From NCBI GenBank assembly GCA_035041965.1, contig JAPYMA010003052.1, positions 1 through 64,000 of the forward strand: 64,000 nucleotides of DNA. The letters run 5' to 3'. The position numbers were made by a program, and so were the translations under genes. The stretch comes from Anisakis pegreffii. Its lineage: Eukaryota; Nematoda; Chromadorea; Rhabditida; Anisakidae. Shown here piece by piece: positions 13,401 to 26,702 of this stretch (the first letter of the stretch is position 1; every line of letters begins with the position of its first letter). The notes beneath the pieces are model-generated. The model ran no database searches. It was not told the DNA's origin and saw only the letters and a program-made list of their open reading frames with translations.

Positions 13401-13734
13401 CTTTCTTTCTACATGAAAATCCTTTCCATCTCTCTATAATAGTCAAAGATGAATTGCATATCCTCTTTTGCACTGAGATGTGTCCATGATCAGATCGCAC
13501 GGATAGACGGACGGATGGCTCAATATGGTTAGCGGGTGTCTATCGCAATGTATAACCAACCGAATAGGAACGAACTAATAAATCAAGCATAAATAAAGCA
13601 AACGTTGTCACAATATAAATGACCGCGACAATGAGCTTCCACCCCGAATAATCGTTTCCTAAGGGATTGTTGCCTGTGCTTGGCTTAATTTTAACACACG
13701 CCTGGCTCTCCTCGAGCACAATCACTATATCCAT
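10487..13734 (-). CDS. Unrecognised single-pass membrane protein, 190 aa
   Basis: Three minus-strand exons, 13734-13557, 12429-12301 and 10752-10487, join in matching phase (1+2 and 1+2) to one open frame of 190 residues. The ATG sits two bases after an acceptor-like ATACATAG, as for a trans-spliced leader. Residues 1-31 are polar, 33-54 form one hydrophobic helix (WKLIVAVIYIVTTF onward), and the remaining 135 residues form a compact-looking domain with three cysteines (132, 163, 167) and two N-glycosylation sequons (N146, N152), suggesting a type II lumenal or extracellular domain. The last exon is richer in GC than its flanks. Donors are GTTATA (weak) and GTAATG; a nearby donor three bases on gives one residue more or less. 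A perfect donor (GTAAGTATC) in intron 2, near 11530, could end a skipped microexon. I do not recognise the family. It is divergent from the kinase gene to its right. Confidence 0.55.
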
Positions 13735-14042
13735 GTCTATGTATACATATATCATTCCAGTGTGCTTCAACGAACATCCCTCTATTCAGCACTTCTTTAA
13801 CGGTTATTATCAAGATTGCGATTGTAAATTGAACACTTCACAATTGCATCAAGTACCTTCACGTTATTGTTCTTCCATTAAGGCATTATTATTTGGCAGA
13901 GATTGTTTCCGCCGACTTCAAGCTTGCCTTCCAGTTATAAATCGAACAATTCATTTCATTAGTCAGTAATTAGACAGTAGGTCATCTAGATAATCCAGCG
14001 ATAGGTCAGCACTGATGTGTGATCAAATCTCAGCTGGGAAAT

Positions 14043-14234
14043 CTACGTAGCTATATGATAATGATGACGATGGTAATTATGGTGATGATGGATGGAGACG
14101 TACGGAAAGGTAGGATATAAACACAGATAGCAATCTAGGCAGGTAGCTAACTGAACAACCGGAAGGTGGCGAACCTGTTCAGGGCTGAAAGGTGCTGATG
14201 AGAGGAAAAAGGCCAGTAAAAAGAGTGCTGTCAT
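14043..14234 (-). CDS. Possible small secreted His-rich protein, 63 aa
   Basis: An uninterrupted minus-strand frame starts with a good signal-peptide profile (MTALFLLAFFLSSAPFS), has three cysteines in CLDCYLC, and ends in a tail of about 18 residues with nine histidines encoded by CAT/CAC repeats. It lies in the gap between the minus-strand membrane-protein gene and the plus-strand kinase gene. CAG|GTTCGC after codon 20 could instead be a donor, making this a first exon. The length is within what chance allows, and the His tail reflects a microsatellite. Confidence 0.3.
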   Translation of the reverse strand: MTALFLLAFFLSSAPFSPEQVRHLPVVQLATCLDCYLCLYPTFPYVSIHHHHNYHRHHYHIAT

Positions 14235-14925
14235 GGTTTTTCGGTTGAATCGGTTAGAGAGGCTAGTAATGCAGACCACTTGTTCAGTGAGATGTGTAAT
14301 TGGTCATTTGTGAGATTATTAATTATATTTAGGTATATATATCCGTTGATATGTACGCTTGCTGGGTGGATAAATGTGCACTCGATGCGCATTTTATCAA
14401 TTGTCTTCCATAATCGTTTCAATCATTCACGCACTCATAAATCACTTCCTTTATATTCTCTTCTATTGATCATTCAATTGGATCGCTTAAGATCATAAGC
14501 CAGAACAACGTTTGAATCGAATCTTATTTCATTCGAGTATTTACTGAGATTTGCTGGATAAAGCGTGATAATTTTGTTTTATTGCAAATCGCAACAAAAC
14601 CAATTGCAACTTGGTGTATAAACTTACCTAATATCACCTCCTCGATAAACTTACCTAATATCGTCCTGTATCAATCATCACTAAATTCATTTCGTCAACT
14701 GAAATCGAATATAATTTCATAGTTCCTGGAATTCCACTGAAGCTTTCTAAAAATAATTTCTGATCGCTATCTTCAGACTGTGCAGTAACCACCATCAACA
14801 TCATCACCACGACTATATGAAATTGCGCATTCAGCCGGGCGCGAGTATATATTCTGCTTATTCAGTCAAGGTTTAACTGGAAGAGCTGCTGTTGCTACTG
14901 AAGGTCCGAGCGGGATAGCTGGCAA
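14235..14925. other. Upstream region of the kinase gene
   Basis: No exon is visible. ATAAACTTACCTAATATC occurs twice (about 14617 and 14644). No promoter element can be assigned with confidence. Confidence 0.4.
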
Positions 14926-17900
14926 ATGGTTACCCGCCCGGACCCAGTTCTCTTCGTCAGTGCGTTCACTGCCATCGTTATCGTGCTCATCATCTACCGT
15001 ATGCCTGATATCATGACAAGACTCTATCACTTCACTCCTACCGTACCATGGCTACAGTTTGATCCAGGTTCTTCAAATTTTACCCATTCGCTTGCAAATA
15101 ATATAGTTTCGAACCGGAAGCTTTCTCTTATGAGAACGGAAATGTGATGTCGATCGTTGATAATAATCATTAATATTCTAAAGATTCAACCCATCGATTG
15201 CTAGATTGCAATCAAAATCACACTCAGTCAATAATGTACTTTCAGAGGATGCGATAAGTGCAAAGCATCGACTACATCTTCACAACGGACAGTGGAGGTT
15301 TCGCAATGCACCAGGTGGGCTGTTGCCTCTTACCGTACTGCTTCATACCAGCCTTGTCTGTCTGCAATCTTATTTTTCTTCGTTTTAAAACCATCCTATT
15401 ATTTACAAAGCTTGCTGCACATTCCCATATCTGCCACCAAAACTGCCATTATTTTTCTAACCTATCATCGTATCCGCTACGTTAGTTCTTGAAATTCTGA
15501 AAAAAAAATCTGAAAATTCCGAAAAATGTGACATATCAAGCGCTTCATCAAAATGCTCAATGAAAATTCATAAACCAACTATTACTACATTGATATAATA
15601 CTACCGTAATGATTCTTATCAACGCTATTATCACTGGTATTATGAACATTCCTATCGCCTCATAATATCACTAAACAGAGTGAATGATAATAATGATAAC
15701 TATGATCATAATGATAGTAATAATCAAAATAATAACAATAATAACAACAATTACAATAATAACATAATAATAATCATAATAAATATCAAATAATGATAAA
15801 TGAGTGAAACTATGAAATAGAGATTGGTGATTACAATCTAAAGATGATCCATTACCACTTCATTTCACCCATTCCCATTAATCATTCCCCAGCAACGTCA
15901 GCAGCAGCAACAACAAGAGCACTCACCCACCAACCACCATTATACTACGCACATTCATTCTGTTTCTTTCTTTCCGATAACAGTCCGTCCCTAAAGCTGT
16001 CCAATACGAACAACGAATAAATCATTAATCACATACATCTCTCAGTCACTTAATAAAACAAAAATTTATTTGTATCGCTGCAATATTTGTGATATATTGC
16101 ACATTGCCATAAGACGACCACTGTTCAATGGAATGATGAAGAAGTTACGTTACACAAATCATTTGAACGTTTGATAGTGAATAAACTTTCGGAATCGGTT
16201 GTGACAGTTCTTCAAAAATTACTCAGTGAATAGATGATATGATAATTGATTTCAGAGGGCATGTATCAGATTGAAGTGACTGAAATTGTTTGATAATATC
16301 GTAGTGATAAGGGACATAGTAAAAATAAATTTGTTTCTCAACATGTTTACAAGCAATGAAATTATTTCTAGTCATGTTTATAGCCTATTGTAGCGTCAAA
16401 TCTTGCTAACATCTGGAATATTTTCCTTTAACGTAATCAGAATTGCCACCTGTTAACTAACTTCGTTCTGTTAAGATATTTACGGAGACTGTGAGAGGAT
16501 ATGGGCAAAAGCACCAAAAAATAATGATGGTAGGGCGACGGATTCAATGACAGCGACCAGTAGTCGAGAATTTCTAATGGCGCAAAAAAAGATCGGTAAA
16601 GGTTGGAATAAAAACGTTTATGAGATCCAACTTGACCAAGGACGATTCGCTTTGAAGACGTTGAATTTGAAAGGAACTGCGATTCGACGATGTCAACAAG
16701 ACACCGCAACAACATCAAATCGCTACTTTGACGTTCGTTTCGTATTATCCATCAAATAAATGAATAACCTAAAATATTACCTGCATCCACCAAATCGCTA
16801 TCGAAATTTAATTCATCATGACTCGTCATAATATTTCATCCTATGCCACAACTCACTTCCTTCTATTCTCCTGTTGTCAATCTCGCCTTCCACTGTTATA
16901 TATTACCACCAAATTTTACGAATGCATCCTTCCAAATTTTTCGATTTAGCTGAGATGGGATGAGAATATGTTGCAATACTTTAAGCTGTCGCTACAACAT
17001 GATCTGCTCAATAATCAATTGATACAATACGACTTAGAGCAGTGTAATCATTTAAGTGCACTATAATAATATAACTATCACAATGAGATAATACAATCCT
17101 GCGCCAACGATATTATAATAATAAAATATTTCTGAAAGATAATGTCCTAAAGTAATGCTCTGATAACAATACAATATTGATATGTTTATGTTTCATAACA
17201 TCGCATTAGTTTCACAAAATTCGTCCTAACTGAAACATTTATGCATTCTAACATGAATAGATTCTATTGGAAGATCAATGTTAGAACGCTCTATTCTATG
17301 ACATTTTCATCATGATACAATATGTTTCCAGGGATTATATTTTATAATATTCCAACAATAACAGTAGGAATAGAACAACCATTCAAGATCAATGTTATCT
17401 AGTCTTAAGAAATTTCATTTGAAACGATTGCATCCACTCATCATTTCTTTTGAGGATTATTTGAAGATAACTGCTACTCCCATCACGTAGTCGTTCAGAT
17501 GTGTATCTTTTCAAAGTGGTTTCTCGAATATTTTCACTGACCATTCGATATCATCAAAGTTGAAATTATCATTTAATTTGCCTTTTTTTTTCAGAGTGAA
17601 GATTGCCTGGACATGGCCATTAGGCGTTTTGTCCGCGAAATAGGTGTACTTATTGATCTACAAGCAGACGAAAATGTTCCGAAGGTAAGCTGATTAATCT
17701 TATTAGACTGCAGTCAGGAACAATTGTCAGCTTTCTTCACTCTTCCCATTTCGATTGGTTTTCTTCTATCTTTTCATCCACTTTTGCCCGGTTGCATTTC
17801 AGTTCTGGATTATTTTTCTCATATCCGAACTCACATAACGATAGCACTGATTTTTTCAATCGACATCCAACGATCAAATATGAAAATCTCAGGAGAGCAC

Positions 17901-20900
17901 TCAACATTTCCCATATCAAACTGAAACCTTAAAGTCTGAAAATCATATTGAATCTTCCAAAATAGCGCGCTGAAAAAATTATGTGCTTTTAAGATGCTCT
18001 ATTAACTCAGAATCAATTCTTACAAGAAGAATATTTCAACGAATATTGCTGTCATTGTTGAATTATGTTCACAATCATCAATAAAATTGTTGCATCAATA
18101 ATAAGAGATATAGACGTCTTTTTATCTTTTAAATAAATTTCATACGATGATTTCAATCGGCCAAACTTCCGAGTTTCAATTTCAAATTGATCTCAACAAT
18201 TTTAAACTACTCAAAAGCATCAAAGAGCAGCTGACTTTGTCTCTTAGCTGGTTGATTGAGTGTGGATAAAGTGCTTACTTACTCACTTGATCTGAGTGAT
18301 CGTCTTCTCGTTCTTGTTCCTTTTATGACTACTAACCAAGCACACCATCAACATCAGTACTTGTCTTTGTCTTATTCGCATTCTTATTCTACTGCTTCTT
18401 CCTCTTCATTCTTTTGTTTCGAATTTCGTATTTTGATCAGTTAACAATTAACAAAATAATCTCCATTAATATTGCGAACTCTTCTTTGGTGCTTTCCGTC
18501 CATTTCATACAAATTCACTGTTCCTTCATTCGTTCGTCGATCCGTAACGGCATTTCGACGGATTCCTTCATTCGTTGGTTCGTTATTGACACATTGCACA
18601 AACTGCATCAATCATTTTTGCTTGCTGAGGCAGAAAACGAGTTAAATCGAATTCGCAAATCTCTATTCATTCAATTCAACTCCCTTCAACCAACCACCAC
18701 CATATTTTGCTTTTTCCACCAACAATGTATGCGACCTGGGATTGGGATTGGGATTGCATTGGATTGTCGCAAATGAAATTTTTCGAAAAAGCTAAACGCT
18801 GGAAATGAATAAAAATTCATCCCGCACAAATCTCATATTATTCTTTCTCATACATCCATACATCTTTTCCATAATCTATATCGCTCCCAAAATCCCTTAA
18901 ATCAACTCAAAAATATCGCTCGATAGATTGCTCCATAGACTGCTGTTTCGTGCGTTCAGGATTCCTTTATCTTCGATAAGATTCTTTCTTATTAACTCTT
19001 CTTATTAACTCTGACATTCCGAGTGAATATTTGCCGAAGTCTGAAGTTGAAACTTCACGATATTTTCATAGAAATTTTGCTAACTGTAAAAATCTCCTCA
19101 AAACTGAATTTCCAGTCAATTCAATGCTGACATTCGAACGATTCGCACAATATTCACACGTGCAGATGAAGCATGATATCAAATAGTAAAAGATAACAAG
19201 AGTAAAAGCCGTGAACTTGATGCCTTCATTAGCTCTGTTTATCCGCTTAACATTCAGTAAAATGGCAACATTTCGCAAAGCAATTTTTTATGTCAGCCTT
19301 ACTCGCGGCTCTTTTAAGACAGACATTTGCATTAGCAGCAGCAACAACATCAGCAGCAACAAATCTTCTTAATTGCATTATAACGATTATGTGCTCGTTG
19401 TGAAATTAACGAGCAGTCCAACCTAAAAACAAGCACCAGAAGATGCAAGCGAACAGGATCAATAGAGAGAAGTGCAGTGGGAAGGAACAGAAAAAAGATT
19501 GATGATGGCTTCTGCGGCAATGAATAAACAACGCACGCGTTTAATGATGACGTTAATGGCGATACACTGCTGATATATTGATGATAGAAAGCAGATAAGT
19601 TATATCTAATGAAACGAAAAAAAATGAAATTAGGATGATTCCAAAAATGATTAAAAGAAACGGATATTTTGATTTCATAATATTTTTGCGGATACCCCGA
19701 AACTGATTATGTTGACAATGTTATTCGAATAATTTCTTTTTCATTAACAGTTCATTCAAGTTATCAAGTGCTATAATCAGCTGCCCAAAGTGCCCCATAA
19801 TCAACTGTTTCAATCTTAAACTTTCAAAAGCGATGCTATTCTTGTTCCATCCATATCTTCTCATTACGCAACGATGGACGACGATTCATCCCAACCAAAT
19901 ATTTTCTATCATCGAACAATAAAGCTAAGCAAGAGGCGCAAGCTTATTACTCACAATGACTAAGAGCAAGAATATGATGGATGGATGAGAGAAAAGAGAA
20001 GAAATTCTTTTAAACTAAACTCAAAAGATTAAACCTCTCTCTTCCTCTTTCTTCCTCCAATGTGAACTCGTCTCAAATCCCAGCGCTTCACCATTTCGAT
20101 AGTTCATTCATATTGAAGATTTACAAAGTGATACAAGCCGAGTACATCAATCTTCTTTTGTGGTATAGTTTTGACAATATCTGTGTTGTGATATATTAAT
20201 GTAATAGTTCACATTAGGACAACAAACAGCCTGCGTTCTTTCAAATGCTGCAAAATTTATAAATGTTCACTTATGACGATTCGAACACCACCCTCACTAT
20301 CCCATATTTCACAACTAATCACTTCATATTTTCAACGAAATTTATGGGCAAACACTGCCTGCTGTTGATGTGATTTATTAAAAGAGTTCCTGGCTAGGAT
20401 AACTACGAACTCGTCATTATCTCATCTAAACATCAACAATGATTGATGCATTACAAGATACAATGATATGTGGTACTATGATACTTATGACATTAACATT
20501 AATATTAATTGTAGTAACAATAATACTAAAATTAAGACGTCATATTCATAGTGATGATAATAAATGTGCAAAAGCAATAACTACAACCCAGCTGCTCATA
20601 ATTTTCTCTGACACTCTCATATTTCTAAGCCGACATCCATCAGCCAAATGCTCTCCGTTTCAAAAATTATGAAGAGCGCACTCCAGATCTTTCTCTATAT
20701 CGCAACACCTCAACACTTTTTTCTCATCTTCGTCAAGAAATCATCTAAACGCTCCAAGAAATAATCAAAAGCAAAACTCTTTGAGGTGCTTTAATATTCT
20801 AACATTCTTAAGCAATCTACCAGTTACACTATCCGCCAAAAAAAAAAAACAGAAGAAGAAACCCTTCAAAACGAACGATTCCATATGAACAGCAAAAACA

Positions 20901-22489
20901 GCTTTACAGTAGCATTAAACTGAATGCTAAACAACCAACGTTCACAGATACTCCTCCAGATATGATGTGAAGAATGTTCATCATCAGTCGGCCGTATCAA
21001 AGCCGCATTTCATTTGCAATTTTCACTGGGAAATAGTCGTTTTGAATCGTTGTTATTATTATTGTTATAGATGCCGCTCATATTGCCGCTGCTTATTCGT
21101 TGTTGCGATTTGCATTTTTTGCTTGCTTTCCAACACATTCTAATCCATTTATCATTTAGCGCAAACCGTTAGACGCTTCTGCAACATTCATTAAAAAAAG
21201 AAAAACAAACTATCGTCTCCGTCTTACCAAATTCTGAATCATGAATCGCCTTTAATTTCAGCTGTTCGCGTATTGTATCCCACAAGATGCGCATCAGAAT
21301 GCGGATCGATTGGCCATGCTCATTGAAGGTGGTCATCCCATCGATATGGTTATGTTGATACAAATCGACTGGTTCAAACGGCTCAAATTGTTGAATGAAA
21401 TTGTCGCATTTCTTCAACGAATTCGACCATACACGCTAAACGATCTGCGAAGACAACAGGTCGTGATCACTTTCGTTTATTATTCACGATTCAAGCTTCA
21501 TATTTCTTTTCTGTGTCTTCGAATTTATTAACGTTTTTATCAAATTAGTTGATACTTTCCCAAATACATAGCAACAAACACCGCGCTAGATTGAAAATCA
21601 TTATCGGGAAAATTAGCTTGAACAAAAAATCACGTTGTCATTTGGAAACGTCGACACCCCTCCTTTGCTTAGAAAGCTAGAGCAATGATTTTAAAAATAT
21701 TGCTGACAATTATTCATTATTAAGCATTTGGATCACAAATTGGCCATTAACTCATTCAGTGAAAACCTCATTCAACAAAAACTCTTTCCCAATTAAGGAT
21801 TTCAAATGAAAGTGACCCTAATTAATTGATTTATTTGTTCGGCTTTACTCAGTCTAATTTCATCGAACAGTCTCATGTGAGACATCACAATACTCCATTG
21901 CCATCACACAACATAATAAACTATCAGCTTCAAAAAGGAACCAAAATTCACTAAAGAACATTCAGTCCTACCTTATTAAACGTTACCTCAATTTTATTGT
22001 TTCAGTTCGTTCTGATCAATAATCGACCTGCGTACGTCGACTTTGACGATGTTACATTCAGTGGACAGTCTTCAGGTAACTGCCTCTTAAAGCATTTCAT
22101 CGAATCTTCTACAATTCATTCTTAACCAACGAAATCAACTCAACATTTCATTAAACTGTCCTGTAAATATCACTGAATCTCTGCTTCACTTTTGCTAATC
22201 ATAAGCAACGAACTCAACTAAAATCCATCAAAAGTCATAATTTCTCGCGAAACATTCAGATGTGAACAATCAAACGGCAAGGCATGTGTATAACGCGTTC
22301 ATCAAAGACCTCTTCTGGTATGGCAATCCGCAAGAGGTCACTCACTTGATCGATTCCTTAAAGTCTGATTATGAGTCAAGAATGCTGTCAATAGAAATGA
22401 TCGAATCGACGGCGAATCATCTCAAAACCATAACCAACTTCAACAAGACGTTGTCTTCATCATTATCATACACCGTTTCATCGCCATGA
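14926..22489 (+). CDS. PKDCC/VLK-like secretory-pathway kinase
   Basis: Seven exons in consistent phase (14926-15067, 15246-15314, 16554-16741, 17595-17684, 21262-21459, 22006-22075, 22260-22489) give 328 residues. The family (vertebrate PKDCC/VLK) phosphorylates secreted and lumenal proteins on tyrosine. Residues 7-25 are a hydrophobic signal or anchor. The kinase fold shows a glycine loop ([10 protein letters not shown], 84-93), Lys105 in FALK, a helix-C Glu148, a catalytic-loop Asp224 in LNDLRRQQF, and the metal-binding DFDD at 241-244. The [13 protein letters not shown] segment and the final helical region also match PKDCC order. It is shorter than human VLK, mainly at the N-terminus. Exon 3 could also end ten bases earlier (GTTCGT). 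Intron 5' of exon 5 is 3.6 kb and holds only chance frames. A polyadenylation signal follows at 23248. Confidence 0.88.
15660..15800. repeat. AT-rich trinucleotide-like simple sequence
   Basis: An imperfect run of AAT/ATA/AAC units (ATAATAATGATAAC and similar) inside intron 2 of the kinase gene. It is a degenerate microsatellite. Confidence 0.8.
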
Positions 22490-24919
22490 TGTTCACGCTG
22501 TTGACGTACTTCCGGAGTTCCGTATTTGGCATGCATCGAGTGCAGTCTAACCAACACAATATCTAACTAATACCTAAATTCGCATATTAGCCTAAGCGTT
22601 TACTCATATTTCACGACACTTTTGCAAATAACAATTTACAAATATCGCGATAATGTTCCACTGCATTCCACGTCATCGACGAAAATCTGTTTCGATCGTA
22701 ACGTTAACTAAAACCATTCATCAAAAGATTCCACGATCCATCTCCTATACGTTTACCCATTAGGATAATTTATAATTCTTGCAAAAACTTCTCAGATTCC
22801 ACAGCTGCAACCAGTAGATTAGGTGAAATGAAATCAAATTATCAACAAAATGAAACAATTCATTCCATTCACTGTTCTCAATTCATTGAGAATTGCAAGC
22901 GATCAACGCTACTAGCCAAAATGCCGTGCCAAATGCCTCCGTATACGAAACTCCGGAAGTGTTCAAAGAAACACATATCGCTTAAGTTATTTTGTTGCAC
23001 TTCTCGCCCAGTAGTTTACATCATTCTTGAGCAACGTAAAAAAACTTCTATAACTGGAATTATATGAAGAAATTGAAATTTCTTTAATACATTATAGATG
23101 AGATATTATAATTACGAAACATCCGCATATTTCCTTTAAGCATATTTGCATATTCCCCATTGCGCCAAACATTTCGTAATTTTTTTAAATATGCACTACG
23201 CATTGATCACAAACGATTCGTCGTGTATCCTTCCCTCCATCAAACAAAATAAAGTTCATTAAAGGGAGAAGATAATCAAAATCAAAAAATTAATGCGATC
23301 AAAAATCTATATCGCCAATATATGCAGCATATCATAACGGGATTTATATTCAACCTTTATCATGCTCGTTCATTCAACTGAACTACCACAATACTATTAT
23401 ACGATATGATCATCGAACAAAATTTAATTTTACTCTCCTTTCTTGTGTAACTTATGCAATTTTGTATGTAATTTTGTACGTATGTTCATTCATGTGATTC
23501 TTATTAATTACATATAATATATTCGAATATACATGTAGAAATGAAGTTCTTAATCTGCATTTTGAAGGCACGCTTACAACAGGGTAATTGTGTACAGCAG
23601 TGAGTGAGTGCTTATGCTATGTGCTATTTGTATTTGAAATATTATGTTTGTGTTCGTTCGGCTTTTGTTTGAAACGCTCAATTTCCTATGTTTTATAGTG
23701 TATAAATTTTAATAAATTTATTTTTTATGCGAGTCATTTCTTTATTTTGACACATCAATATGTTTCACAACTCATTCTATGAAAACAAAAACATTCTGTA
23801 ACATTCGCATGAACATGAGTAATTAACACACTTCAACGGTAACCAATTGGTTGGTGTTTCAAGTTCTGAAACCACCTCAGAACAATGCATCCGAACTATT
23901 CATTACAAGTTGTACTCAGTCACAGTTCTAAATTCCCACTATATTCACCTATCCAATGTAAAGTATCCCATTCCAAAAATCATTCTTATATTTTGTTTCC
24001 ATGCAAATGTTGTTTTCAATTTTTTCTCATTGAATATCTTCCGCTATCAAGCTCCCGTTGAATGAGTTCGGCGAATTTTCACCAAAGTACTTGAATTCTA
24101 TCGTTTTCAGTCCATCCCGTTGCAATTTCCAATTACTTTCGCTAGTTTATCGCATCTCACATCATCTCTTTGATAAGTCATCAATGTCTGAATAATTTTC
24201 TCCAGGAACCCTTATTGAAAACGAGCTCCAGCTCTATTCCCCCATCATCCATGTGATTTTCAAGGAATTTACCCATGCAGAGATAAAATGGGCAATTTCT
24301 GGCATTGAAGCATTTCATTGAATCATAAACGAATTGCTTTTGGAATGCCAGATTGCAGTGGTGGACGAATTGATGACTAAGACCGAGCGAAGATTTTGCC
24401 TATCTCGAATCACCTCTTCATAAATTAACCCAATCATTTTCTAACAATAAGTAGATTCCCCCAAAGTATGTTACCGTAATACCAGCATTACCTAGCAGTA
24501 ACCTCTTCACTTCGTTCTCATACAGTATCTTAAATGATATCTCAAACAATATTACGTTATCAAAAATTAATATCCATCTCAAATGTCGGATTGTTTTGAA
24601 AGAATACTCAAAAGGCTAGTTTCAATACCTTAATATCGTTACTGATTTGTAGTGGTAGATGTTCATGCGTCTTATTTACATGTCCATGGACGGTATAATA
24701 AGCTAATTGATCTAATTAACTGCCGATTGCTCAATGATATAATGAATAACATTTATGAAAAATTATAACTAAAATATGGCCCATAGCTAACAAATGATAA
24801 TCAACAAATTACATGAATTGATACAAGACAAACTAGTTTAAGGATTACAATAATACTCAATAAGCAACATACATATACATTTTAAATAAACATCAGATAC
24901 ATTATTTATCAAATATTAC
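22490..24919. other. 3' flank of the kinase gene, otherwise empty
   Basis: The first part is probably 3' UTR up to the AATAAA at 23248. Beyond that no exon with acceptable splice sites was found. Small frames (22828-23067, 23847-24065) have no family signature. Confidence 0.5.
23248..23253 (+). promoter_or_regulatory. Candidate polyadenylation signal
   Basis: AATAAA on the plus strand, 759 bp after the kinase stop codon. It is the first canonical hexamer I saw downstream; usage is inferred. Confidence 0.4.
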
Positions 24920-25165
24920 AGTTTATTTTATTTTTATTTTTTTATTTTATTCTTTTTTTAATTTTTTGTTTTTTATTTTTTTTGTTTTGTTTTTTAGTTT
25001 TTGATTTTTTTCTTTTTTTTATTTTTTTGTTCTTTTTTCTTTTTTGATTTCTTGTTTTTTTTTGTTTTTTTATTTTTCGTTTTTTTATTTTTTGTTTTTT
25101 CTTTATTTTTTATTTTTTTACTTCTTATTATTTTTTCTTTAATTTCATTTTTTTGATGATTTTTT
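24920..25165. repeat. Strand-asymmetric poly-T tract
   Basis: About 245 bp on the plus strand consist almost only of T runs of 4-8, broken by single A, G or C (TTTTTATTTTT, TTTTTTGTTTTTT). The asymmetry (poly-A on the other strand) suggests either a grown A-rich retroelement tail or slippage; nothing recognisable as a retroelement body adjoins it. Confidence 0.85.
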
Positions 25166-26702
25166 TTGAAATTCGTTGGAGTAGATTGATCCTTGAGTTA
25201 GGTTGACGATTGGGCTGATACCACTGACGGGTTAAAGGTTTGACAGATATTGATGGAATTGAGATTTGTGGATTGAATATATTTTGCTCGTATATCCTCA
25301 TTCAAACTTCGGCAGCTGTCAACCTGAACCCTCTTAGCCCCGGTTGGATGCAGACAAGTCGTTCACCCGAACCCTCCACTACCCAAAGTTCCATTGACTT
25401 TGTCGTCGCCCAAACTTCACTTCACAGCATCACAATTTTAAAAAAAAGAAGAATTCATTGCTGCTGCTGTTATTATTGTTCTGCAGCATTGTCACTTCAC
25501 ATTTTCTTAAGCCAAGTTGGCTATATCGTGCACTTTTCAGAATCATATAAAGTGCTGGCTTGATTGAACAACTGGTGCTGTTCGTTAATTCATTCGAATT
25601 AATTAATTCATCAGTCCATTACACGACTGAAGTGAAGTTATTCCGTTTTGCCATCAGGAACTTTGTTCCAAGTTAATGTCATCATCATTTCAGATTCGAA
25701 TTCCCTTTCGACCTGATGATTTTCAGTCCAGTACTTGATCAGATAAGGATATTTGAACCATAATATAGTTCATGAGGGCCAGCAGGATTTGTTCTGTTCA
25801 AATCACCAGTGTACGCTTAATAGGGAGGAGGGGGGGGGGGGTGATTGGTTGGTTGAACTGTCAGATTGCTGGAATATTTCCTGAATGTTGACGTGGTCAG
25901 TGATATCAGCTTGTTGCGATCGATGTTGACGGTTGAGTGAGTTTCATCAGGAAACGATAAGGTATCATAGAGCAGGAAACAAATGCGGCCAGGCGATTCC
26001 GACGATGCAATTGAACGAATTGAAAAATGAATATCAAAATGAATGGAGAATTCAATAAATAACTCAAACGAAGCCTAACAATACCGAGTGAATAGAAAAA
26101 TAACCTCATTAATGGATTCATAACGGTAATAAGCACAACAACACACGAATGAAGTACAGTGCAAAATGCTTCATATAAAATGAAGTTATATGTGTCACTC
26201 ATATCAAACTGCTCTTAATTAACTTAAGCTCAGGACAGAAATCCAGCTCATTTACATTCTATAAATCCCGCTCTTGCCCCAACAATAGTTGCACTGTACT
26301 TCTAAATGAGTTAGCTCTATAAATCCCTGAACAAATATACAATCAACAATTATAACGCCAATATTTAAGGCATATGAATTTAAAAAGTTTCTTAATATGA
26401 ATTTGGTTGTTCTCAAATAAATCAAACGTAATATCAATTATCATTTATAAGATGTAGTGGACCCTCTACCCACCCGTGCTCATTCAAGGAATACTTTCAA
26501 ATTCCTTAATGCCAAGTCAAGCTCCTTCAGAAGATAATCTCGAAACCATTACGATTTCACAATGTAAATACCATTTCAACGCAAGTCACACTCCTCACCT
26601 GAGAGCCCACTACATTCATGAAAATTTTCAAAATCAAATTCAATACAATAAATTCAACAACTGATCAACCAATGACTACAATGAACCACAAAATATCACT
26701 AT
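25166..26702. other. Intergenic, no gene model
   Basis: A GC-richer patch at about 25315-25430 follows an acceptor-like TTCGGCAG and is open on the plus strand, but no partner exon was found. A G13 run lies near 25830. A 98-codon minus frame (26202-25906) with two hydrophobic segments is probably chance. Confidence 0.4.

Noticed and set aside
18414..18776. 120-codon plus frame in the long kinase intron
   Set aside because: The kinase alignment is complete without it, it ends in simple repeats, and frames this long are expected by chance in 64 kb.
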